Assembly: GCA_020630895.1 (NCBI GenBank) | Contig: JAHDII010000197.1 | Location: 1 to 6,299, forward strand | DNA: 6,299 bases | Origin: Saprospiraceae bacterium | Lineage (GTDB): Bacteria > Bacteroidota > Bacteroidia > Chitinophagales > Saprospiraceae | Reading direction: 5' to 3' | Shown here: piece by piece, positions 1-5,248 of the stretch | Layout: each line of letters starts with the position of its first letter | Numbering within the stretch: the first letter of the stretch is position 1 | Position numbers and translations under genes: made by a program | Notes under the pieces: model-generated | Told to the model about the DNA's origin: nothing | The model's input: the letters and a program-made list of their open reading frames with translations, nothing else | The model's database searches: none

Positions 1-39
1 CCTATAAATGGAAATATAAAATCAATTAGAAACAAATAA
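1..39 (+). CDS. Possible C-terminal tail of an upstream gene (partial)
   Basis: The first frame is open from the window edge to a TAA at 37-39 and ends in NGNIKSIRNK. The stop lies 3 bases before the next ATG at 43, which is the tight spacing seen through the rest of this gene run. The ending G-x-x-x-S/I-R resembles the last strand of the next protein (VQGMFSIRR) and the usual CHU_C ending (G-x-hydrophobic-x-hydrophobic-I-R), so this could be the end of another type B sorting domain. Twelve residues are far too few to establish this. Frame 3 is also open up to a stop at 27, so the frame choice rests mainly on spacing and this weak similarity. Confidence 0.35.
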   Translation, partial: PINGNIKSIRNK

Positions 40-42
40 AAA

Positions 43-390
43 ATGATAAAATTATTATTTATAGGGATATTATTTTATTTTAATAATATGAATACCCAAG
101 ATTGTGTAGTAGATGTTAATACTAAAGAAATAACTCAAGCATGTATTGTTGGTGAAGATGAAGAAATACTAAAAATAAAATCTACTTGTGATCTTTTTTA
201 TACTCAAATTCAAGTATATAATCGTTGGGCTAATATTGTTTTTGAAGAAATTAATTCCAATCATGGATTTGATGGAACATGGAAAGGGCATACGCTTCCT
301 GATGGAGAATATGCATATATAATTAAGTATAAAGTACATGCTGAAAGTAATATGAATCAAGTACAGGGAATGTTTAGCATTCGACGGTAA
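43..390 (+). CDS. Small secreted protein consisting of a CHU_C-like (T9SS type B sorting) domain
   Basis: A 115-residue protein. Residues 1-18 form a short hydrophobic leader (MIKLLFIGILFYF), consistent with a Sec signal peptide. Residues about 36-115 match the gliding-motility-associated C-terminal domain (CHU_C family): a Cys followed by YTQIQVYNRWANIVFEE (IxxYNRWxxxVFE core), then FDGTWKG, LPDGEYAYII (P-x-G-x-Y-x-Y) and a final strand ending FSIRR. In this family the domain normally sits at the end of large secreted or adhesive proteins and directs type IX secretion and surface attachment. Here there is almost no cargo before it. The usual opening N-G-D-G-x-N-D is degenerate (VGEDEEI), and the Gly of NRWG is Ala. 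The start at 43 is the first ATG after the in-frame stop at 37-39. It could be a free-standing surface domain or a remnant of a longer gene. Confidence 0.8.
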   Translation: MIKLLFIGILFYFNNMNTQDCVVDVNTKEITQACIVGEDEEILKIKSTCDLFYTQIQVYNRWANIVFEEINSNHGFDGTWKGHTLPDGEYAYIIKYKVHAESNMNQVQGMFSIRR

Positions 391-406
391 GTAATACAAA
401 AAATAA

Positions 407-868
407 ATGCCCCACATAAATATTAAATATCAAAATAATCATACAGGACTAAAAGATATTATTATTGAAATTTTTGATCCAAAAATCATTTTTAAATTTG
501 ATTTATTCTATTTTATCCTTGAAGAAGAGCCTCGTACAATAAATAAAGGAAAAGAAAGATTTGTTCAATTACTTTATTTTTGGATTAAAGAAATTCGAAG
601 CATTAAAAAAGATGAATATAAATATTTACCCATTTCATTTACTGAAAATTATTTAGGAGTATTTAAAATATATTCATCAAATAAAAATGTTATTTTTAAA
701 TATGGATATCTTACTCATTTATTTGGAGATAAAATAAAACCTTCTTCTCCAAATATTATTGATGTCCATTCTTATTTTAAAGAAGATAATACAACAGAAG
801 AATTTGTAATTTTAAAAAAAGAATTATTAATAGATGTTGAAAAAAGTATTCATAATTTTTTATCATAA
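407..868 (+). CDS. Hypothetical protein, 153 residues, no recognised family
   Basis: The start is fixed by a TAA at 404-406 immediately before the ATG. The gap to the upstream gene is 16 bases and to the downstream gene 26 bases, so it is probably co-transcribed with both. The protein has no signal peptide and no convincing membrane segment, and is predicted to be cytosolic and mixed alpha/beta. Visible features are a strand-rich N-terminus (INIKYQNN), a segment EEEPRTINKGKERFVQLLYFW likely to be helical, an LPISFTENYLGVFKI segment that reads as two strands around a turn, and a helical C-terminus (EEFVILKKELLIDVEKSIHNF). The overall shape recalls small immunity-type or accessory proteins, but there is no motif to support that role. 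Codon use and base composition look like the neighbours, so it is probably a real gene of unknown function. Confidence 0.75.
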   Translation: MPHINIKYQNNHTGLKDIIIEIFDPKIIFKFDLFYFILEEEPRTINKGKERFVQLLYFWIKEIRSIKKDEYKYLPISFTENYLGVFKIYSSNKNVIFKYGYLTHLFGDKIKPSSPNIIDVHSYFKEDNTTEEFVILKKELLIDVEKSIHNFLS

Positions 869-894
869 TAAAATGTACTCAAAAAAATAAAACA

Positions 895-1545
895 ATGAAT
901 AAAATAATTTCTTTTTTTGGCATTATAGGAATTATTATTATCATTACAGGAATGATAATTTCTTCTTTAGAATTTAAAAACTTCCAAGGAGAATCTTATT
1001 CTATTCTAAATCATTTTATTTCAGAATTAGGAAATCCTTATAAATCATCTTATCATTATATTTATAATTATGGATTAATGATAGGAGGTTTTTTATTAGT
1101 TCCTTTTGTAATTTATTTAGGAAAATATTTGAATACTCCTTTAGGATATTTAGCAACAATTATTGGAAGCATTTCAATGGCTTCATTAATTGCTTTAGGA
1201 TTATTACCTGAACATAAAGTGTATCCTCATTTAATAGCTGCATTAACTTTTTTTATAGGTTCTGCTTTAGGAATTGGTTTATTTGGAATAAGTATATGGA
1301 GAAATAAAAAAAATAAATTTCCAAAATATTTTTCTATCATTAGTTTTTTGACGGTAATTTGTTTTATTTTATTTTTATTAATGCCTAAAGAAGAATTAAA
1401 AAAAGTAATGAAAGATCCGCTAAATCATATTCGTCCAGATTATTGGGGCTTAGCTATTTTTGAATGGTTATTTTTTATTTGTGTAACAATATGGGCTTTA
1501 ACCAATGCTATTTATTTAATTAAAAAAACTCATAATTCAAATTAA
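895..1545 (+). CDS. DUF998 family integral membrane protein
   Basis: A 216-residue, very hydrophobic protein with about six predicted membrane helices, near residues 4-24, 57-77, 84-104, 111-135, 145-164 and 184-209. The loop after helix 1 carries YSILNHFISELGNP (residues 35-48), which fits the family hallmark in which a Ser/Asn-rich segment leads into ISELG. A second family-like segment, GLLPEHKVYPHLIAA (about 102-116), follows helix 3, with a Pro, an acidic residue and a later His. The molecular role of DUF998 proteins is not established. The gene ends 4 bases before the phosphatidylcholine synthase gene, so co-translation is likely and a link to lipid or envelope metabolism is possible but inferred only from position. 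The ATG at 895 begins directly with a charged residue and then helix 1, which makes a good start. Confidence 0.82.
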   Translation: MNKIISFFGIIGIIIIITGMIISSLEFKNFQGESYSILNHFISELGNPYKSSYHYIYNYGLMIGGFLLVPFVIYLGKYLNTPLGYLATIIGSISMASLIALGLLPEHKVYPHLIAALTFFIGSALGIGLFGISIWRNKKNKFPKYFSIISFLTVICFILFLLMPKEELKKVMKDPLNHIRPDYWGLAIFEWLFFICVTIWALTNAIYLIKKTHNSN

Positions 1546-1549
1546 AAAA

Positions 1550-2290
1550 ATGAATGAAAATAATTTTACAATAAAAGAAAAAACATTAGCTTGGTTCGTT
1601 CATGTTTTTACTGCAACAGGAGTTGTATTTGGATTATTAGCTATAATTGCGATATCTAAACATCAATTTATATTAGCTATGTTTTGGTTAATTATCGCTT
1701 TTATTGTAGATGGAGTAGATGGGATGATGGCTCGTAAATTTAAAGTTAAAGAAGTACTTCCTTTTATGGAAGGAAAAAATATTGATTTTGTAATTGATTT
1801 TGCTAATTATGCAATTATTCCTGCTTATTTTTTATACGAAGCTTTTTGGATCATTAATGGAGAAAAAGTACATGTATTACCTAATATTGAATGGGTAAAA
1901 ATTACAGCAGTTTCTATTTTATTATTAGTGTCTGCATTGTATTATGGAAAAGAACCTATGGTTTCAGAAGATATGTATTTTATTGGTTTTCCTGTAATGT
2001 GGAATGCTGTAATTTATTTTATGTTTTTTGTAACTTATTTACCCGCTTGGATCAATTTTGGATTTGTTTTATTTTTTGCTATATTACATTTTGTACCATT
2101 AAAATATACGTACCCTAGTCAGAATAAAAAATATCAAATTTTAAATTGGGTTGTATTTATTATTTTTATTGTTAGTACTATTTTAATTCTTTGGAATTAT
2201 CCAAATGATCAATTATGGATGAGAATTTTATCTGGAATGTATTTACCTTTTTTTATTTGGAGTACCCTTTGGGCATCATTTAAAAAATAA
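1550..2290 (+). CDS. pcs: Phosphatidylcholine synthase (CDP-diacylglycerol:choline phosphatidyltransferase)
   Basis: Pcs condenses choline with CDP-diacylglycerol in the inner membrane to give phosphatidylcholine and CMP, in one step and without methylating phosphatidylethanolamine. The 246-residue length fits the family. Residues 57-83 carry the CDP-alcohol phosphotransferase motif in its Pcs form, DGx2ARx12Gx3Dx3D: D57-G58-MM-A61-R62, twelve residues, G75, D79, D83. Ordinary family members have eight residues in that middle spacer. The preceding segment IVDGVDG, the run KVKEVLPF and the later FPVMWN (147-152) also fit Pcs. About eight membrane helices are predicted. It starts 4 bases after the DUF998 stop and ends 5 bases before the AlbA_2 gene. 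All catalytic aspartates are present, so the enzyme should be active. No choline transporter is visible in the window. A different CDP-alcohol transferase specificity is possible but less likely. Confidence 0.9.
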   Translation: MNENNFTIKEKTLAWFVHVFTATGVVFGLLAIIAISKHQFILAMFWLIIAFIVDGVDGMMARKFKVKEVLPFMEGKNIDFVIDFANYAIIPAYFLYEAFWIINGEKVHVLPNIEWVKITAVSILLLVSALYYGKEPMVSEDMYFIGFPVMWNAVIYFMFFVTYLPAWINFGFVLFFAILHFVPLKYTYPSQNKKYQILNWVVFIIFIVSTILILWNYPNDQLWMRILSGMYLPFFIWSTLWASFKK

Positions 2291-2295
2291 TTTTT

Positions 2296-3024
2296 ATGAG
2301 TGATAAAAAAACATTTAAAGGATTATCTAAAAGAGCTCAATTTCTATTGAATAGAGAAGAAGGAGGAGACATGGATTTTAAACGAAGCGTAAGTAGTTTT
2401 AAATCAGATGATATTGTTGCTTTTGCCAATTCAAAAACTGGTGGAACACTTTTATTAGGGGTAGATGAAATCAAAGATGAACGAGGAAGACAAATAGGAA
2501 AAATTGTAGGTTGTGAAATTTCTGATGATTCTAAAATGACTATTTTAAATAGAGCCAATAGTTGTATTCCTCCTATTGAAATTGATGTTTTTATTGAAAA
2601 CGATGATGCCCTTCCTTTTTATAGAATAGAAATTCCTTCAGGAAAAAATAAACCTTACTGTACTTCTGGTGGAACATATAAAATTAGAGATGATGGACAA
2701 AACAAAACTTTAGAGCCTCGTCTTTTATTAGAATTATTTTTAGAAAAAGAATCCAATACATTCATAGACCGTTTCCAAGCAGCAACGAAAGAATTAGACA
2801 ATATTTTAAAAGTTACACATAACTTGGTACATCACCAGAAAAAAGATATTGAAAAAGATTTAATTACATTAAGAAAAACTTTGAGAGCTATTTCTGATGA
2901 TGCAGATTTAGCTAGTAATTTATCTAAAAATGCACATCATTTTTCAGAAAACAATTATCAATTATTACAAGAAATTTTACAAGAAATAAAAATCATTAAA
3001 AATAAAATTGATTTGAAAAAATAA
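2296..3024 (+). CDS. AlbA_2 (Schlafen-type) nucleic-acid-binding domain protein with helical tail
   Basis: A 242-residue soluble protein. Residues about 20-145 match the AlbA_2 / Schlafen AlbA fold: EEGGDMDFKRS (21-31, the E-x-x-x-x-D/E-F-K strand), then DIVAFANSKTGGTLLLGVDE (39-58, the FAN-x-x-GG-x-L-x-x-G-V signature), then an I-P-P strand at 91-93 and SGGTYKIRDDG (124-134, the tsgG-x-Y-x-I-R segment). Residues about 150-242 are charged and heptad-like (ELDNILKVTHNL, QEILQEIKIIKNKI), suggesting a coiled coil and oligomerisation. The family is usually annotated as DNA-binding or transcriptional regulator, and some members are RNA nucleases. Many relatives carry a C-terminal ATPase or winged-helix domain, and neither is present here. 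It starts 5 bases after pcs. Whether it regulates this operon is not shown by the sequence. Confidence 0.82.
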   Translation: MSDKKTFKGLSKRAQFLLNREEGGDMDFKRSVSSFKSDDIVAFANSKTGGTLLLGVDEIKDERGRQIGKIVGCEISDDSKMTILNRANSCIPPIEIDVFIENDDALPFYRIEIPSGKNKPYCTSGGTYKIRDDGQNKTLEPRLLLELFLEKESNTFIDRFQAATKELDNILKVTHNLVHHQKKDIEKDLITLRKTLRAISDDADLASNLSKNAHHFSENNYQLLQEILQEIKIIKNKIDLKK

Positions 3025-3038
3025 AATCAAAATATTGT

Positions 3039-3800
3039 ATGCGTTTATTCATTTTTATTATTATTTATAGTTGGAGTCATTTTCTTTTTGCTCAAGAAAA
3101 TGATATTGAAGAAACTCATAATTTGAATACCAAAAACTGGATCATTCAAGGAGGAATTCATTTTTCGTCAATAAAACCTATTCAACAATTAAAAAATAAA
3201 ATGAATGCTGGATATGGTTTAGGATTAAATGCATTATTAGGAAATGAAAAAATTCCAATTTATGGAGGAATAGGACTTGATTTTTTATTTCATGATAACC
3301 AAACCTTAGATTTAATTTTACAAAATGATGGAATAGATGATTATTATATCTTAGGTACTTCTAATTATTCAATACTTGGAAATCTGTTATTGCGTTTTGA
3401 ACCTCAAATTAATTTCCCTGTAATTCCTTTTATAGATGGAATTTTGGGTTTTAGTCGTTTTGCTACTTGGACAAACCTCAAGTTAGATGAAGATTATTAT
3501 GATGAAGATGAAGACACTAGCTTTGATCAACATTCTGATAATTATAGAGAAATAGGCGATGGGACTCATTCTTATGGAATTGCATTAGGATTAAAAATTA
3601 GATTTTCTAAATACGAAAGAAATGCCCCTAATCTTGGTTTAATCATTCGAGTAGCTTATAGAAAAGGAGGTGCCGCAAAATTTTTATCTAAAACCGAAGG
3701 AGACCATTCTAATATCATACATACCATAGAAGCTTTTGAAGAACACCAATCCTTTATCAATATGCTTGTTTTTCAAGTAGGGATAAATTTTAGTAATTAA
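3039..3800 (+). CDS. Predicted outer-membrane beta-barrel protein
   Basis: A 253-residue protein with a signal peptide at residues 1-18 (hydrophobic FIFIIIYSW, then LFAQ, a typical Bacteroidota cleavage just before Gln19). The rest alternates hydrophobic and polar residues in short strands separated by Gly/Asn/Asp turns, for example WIIQGGIHFS, YGLGLNALLG, PIYGGIGLDFLF, SYGIALGLKIRF, NLGLIIRVAYR and the final MLVFQVGINFS. This suggests roughly eight to ten strands of an outer-membrane barrel of the small 'outer membrane protein beta-barrel' type. One loop (about 149-165) is strongly acidic (LDEDYYDEDED), and would be a good surface loop or cation-binding site. No specific transport or adhesin function can be assigned. 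The gene follows the AlbA_2 gene by 14 bases and is the last of the left gene run; no hairpin terminator is visible just after it. Confidence 0.75.
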   Translation: MRLFIFIIIYSWSHFLFAQENDIEETHNLNTKNWIIQGGIHFSSIKPIQQLKNKMNAGYGLGLNALLGNEKIPIYGGIGLDFLFHDNQTLDLILQNDGIDDYYILGTSNYSILGNLLLRFEPQINFPVIPFIDGILGFSRFATWTNLKLDEDYYDEDEDTSFDQHSDNYREIGDGTHSYGIALGLKIRFSKYERNAPNLGLIIRVAYRKGGAAKFLSKTEGDHSNIIHTIEAFEEHQSFINMLVFQVGINFSN

Positions 3801-3826
3801 TACTAATATAAAAAATAGTTTTTTGT

Positions 3827-3834
3827 TATCTTTG
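3827..3834 (+). promoter_or_regulatory. Candidate Bacteroidota -7 promoter element (TATCTTTG)
   Basis: TATCTTTG exactly fits the Bacteroidota primary-sigma -7 consensus TAnnTTTG and lies in the 101-base gap before the gene at 3902. A start of transcription a few bases downstream, near 3840, would leave a leader of about 60 bases. No good TTG -33 element sits 17-23 bases upstream, where the DNA is only A/T-rich. It is the sole intergenic match in the window and would make the two downstream secreted-protein genes a separate transcript. Confidence 0.5.
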
Positions 3835-3901
3835 TTTAAGCCCACTCTTAGATATATACAAAATCCCTTTAATTTTTTATTCATTATTAAAATTAATTAA
3901 C

Positions 3902-4471
3902 ATGAGAAAATTAATCACAATTTTTCTTCTTAGTGCTACACTTGTTTTTACTTCATCAAAATGTTGTGATGATATATTAGTATTATGTGATTTAGCCGTT
4001 CAATTATTTCAAGCACCTCAATCTATTAGCATAGGGCAATCATTTAATTTGGTTTCAGAAGTTATCAATTCTGAATCTACAAATCGTTGTGAATTAACAG
4101 ATATTGCTCAAACAACTTCTAATTTAATAGATGTCTTTTTTGAAAATGCAGCAGGAGGCTGGGATTTAGTAGGTTCTGCTCCATTCAATCAAGATGAATT
4201 AGGTCCATCAGAAGTTTTTTCATCAGAAAGTCCTTTAACTTTTGGTCAGTCTGGGAATTATAGATTAGATTTTTATACCGATGCTCCAGATAGTGTAAAT
4301 GAAAGAAACGAAACAAATAATGATGCTGATATTTTAACAGGTGGAAGAGTAAAAATGGATAAAGAAGCTCTGCAAAAAACCAATAATTATGCTTCTCTCT
4401 TCATTACCGTTTTACCTCTTCCTGATGGTACTACAAAATTAGAAGGAAAACCTATTGTAGAATTTAAGTAA
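3902..4471 (+). CDS. Secreted protein with a CARDB-like beta-sandwich domain
   Basis: A 189-residue protein. Residues 1-19 are a signal peptide (MRKLITIFLLSATLVFTSS) followed by KCCDD. Lys before the Cys is a poor lipobox, so ordinary signal peptidase cleavage is as likely as lipidation. Residues about 38-145 look like a CARDB/APHP-type immunoglobulin-like domain: SISIGQSFNLVSEVIN (strand with N-rich turn), GNYRLDFYTDA, then DSVNERNETNND (130-141), which carries the family's V-x-E-x-N-E-x-N-N ending. Such domains occur in cell-surface and adhesive proteins. The C-terminal tail ends in IVEFK with no sorting domain. The start at 3902 follows an A/T-rich stretch without Shine-Dalgarno. The gene lies 7 bases before its partner at 4479 with tandem stops (TAA TAG). 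The exact function is unknown. Confidence 0.75.
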   Translation: MRKLITIFLLSATLVFTSSKCCDDILVLCDLAVQLFQAPQSISIGQSFNLVSEVINSESTNRCELTDIAQTTSNLIDVFFENAAGGWDLVGSAPFNQDELGPSEVFSSESPLTFGQSGNYRLDFYTDAPDSVNERNETNNDADILTGGRVKMDKEALQKTNNYASLFITVLPLPDGTTKLEGKPIVEFK

Positions 4472-4478
4472 TAGAACT

Positions 4479-5180
4479 ATGAAATACTTGAATATTTTAT
4501 TTTTAGTGATCATTATTTTATTCTCCGTCGGTTGTGAGTGTGAAGAGCCTACAGAAGAACCAGATTTAGAGTTTAAAACAACTCAATCTGTTTTTAATCC
4601 TTGTTTGGGTTATAATGAAACTTTAGATACTCGAAATTTATATTGGGCTCCTATTGTAGGTACTTATCAATGGATTTTATTATATTTTAGAGAAGATATA
4701 GGCTTTTTTGATTGTTATGGTTATCAATGGTTTATTTCTCCTGGAGGAACGGTTTTATATAGTTATAGATATTTAGAAAATGTTCCAAAACCAGGTAAAG
4801 AATGTACAAAACCTGCGGAACAACCTTCAGCACAAGCTTTCCTTACTGTTACAGACCCCTCAGGCGGAACTGTAGAATATGACGGGCCTATTGTTTCTTT
4901 TGGTAATATGAATCCAGGAGAAGTAAAACAATTGACCACTCAAATTTCTATTTCTTCTTTAGGTGTTTATATCAATGAATATAAAGCCGATCCTATTGAT
5001 ATTGTTTTAGAAAGAAATGAGGATAATAATGTTCTAGTAGATAGAAATTTTGATGTCAATGGTAAAGTTGCTAGTCCTTCTTCTTTTTCAATAGAACCAT
5101 TTGATGAAGGAAAATTAAGACGTTCAGGAAAACCTTGTGTTATTTATAAAGAAGGAAGAGTAAGAAAAATTAATCATTAA
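4479..5180 (+). CDS. Predicted surface lipoprotein with a CARDB-like motif
   Basis: A 233-residue protein. Residues 1-18 are a hydrophobic leader (MKYLNILFLVIIILFSVG) ending in SVG-C19, an acceptable though not ideal lipobox. The residues after Cys19 are strongly acidic (ECEEPTEEPD), matching the kind of acidic signal that sends lipoproteins to the outer surface in several Bacteroidota. Further Cys residues at 42, 79, 109 and 220 could form disulfides. A middle segment, GTYQWILLYFRED, is aromatic-rich. Residues about 118-190 read as a CARDB-like domain (AFLTVTDPSGG, NPGEVKQLTTQISI, then VLERNEDNN at 176-184). This last motif matches VNERNETNN in the upstream protein, so the pair probably arose from a common domain. 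The gene has tight linkage to its neighbour and is followed by the hairpin at 5196-5244. The ligand or partner is unknown. Confidence 0.78.
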   Translation: MKYLNILFLVIIILFSVGCECEEPTEEPDLEFKTTQSVFNPCLGYNETLDTRNLYWAPIVGTYQWILLYFREDIGFFDCYGYQWFISPGGTVLYSYRYLENVPKPGKECTKPAEQPSAQAFLTVTDPSGGTVEYDGPIVSFGNMNPGEVKQLTTQISISSLGVYINEYKADPIDIVLERNEDNNVLVDRNFDVNGKVASPSSFSIEPFDEGKLRRSGKPCVIYKEGRVRKINH

Positions 5181-5195
5181 AAAACATAATAATAA

Positions 5196-5244
5196 ACATG
5201 AGTCATCCCGAATTTTATTTATTAAAATTCGGGATGACTCATGT
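5196..5244. terminator. Perfect 22-bp inverted repeat between convergent genes, likely bidirectional terminator
   Basis: Arms 5196-5217 and 5223-5244 are exactly complementary, with a 5-base loop (TTTAT). The stem holds a GC-richer middle (GTCATCCCG paired with CGGGATGAC). It lies between the + strand stop at 5180 and the - strand stop at 5249-5251, so it is placed to end both transcripts. On the - strand the stem is followed by a T-rich run (TTATTATTATGTTTTTT), as in an intrinsic terminator. On the + strand there is no U-run after it. The outer part of each arm (ATGAGTCAT / ATGACTCAT) is itself nearly palindromic. The perfect length is also compatible with a dispersed palindromic repeat that has been used as a terminator. 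Confidence 0.8.
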
Positions 5245-5248
5245 CTAA

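Noticed and set aside
169..417. Minus-strand open frame of 82 codons
   Set aside because: It lies opposite the CHU_C-like gene, whose translation shows clear family motifs; the product has no recognisable features.
1891..2118. Second + strand open frame inside pcs
   Set aside because: It is out of frame with pcs, whose motif and length fit well; the Cys/Phe-rich translation is typical of a shadow frame in AT-rich DNA.
2337..2558. Minus-strand open frame of 73 codons inside the AlbA_2 gene
   Set aside because: It overlaps the segment coding for the AlbA_2 core motifs and shows no independent signal.
3518..3525. TAGCTTTG, a second match to the -7 consensus TAnnTTTG
   Set aside because: It lies inside the beta-barrel coding sequence, encodes part of the acidic loop, and no gene starts nearby.
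3684..3884. Minus-strand open frame of 66 codons across the end of the barrel gene and the following gap
   Set aside because: It overlaps the coding end of the beta-barrel and the promoter region, has no promoter of its own and a low-complexity product.
3893..3900. TTAATTAA-type palindrome just before the ATG at 3902
   Set aside because: Short A/T palindromes are expected by chance at this base composition; there is no second copy or spacing that suggests an operator.
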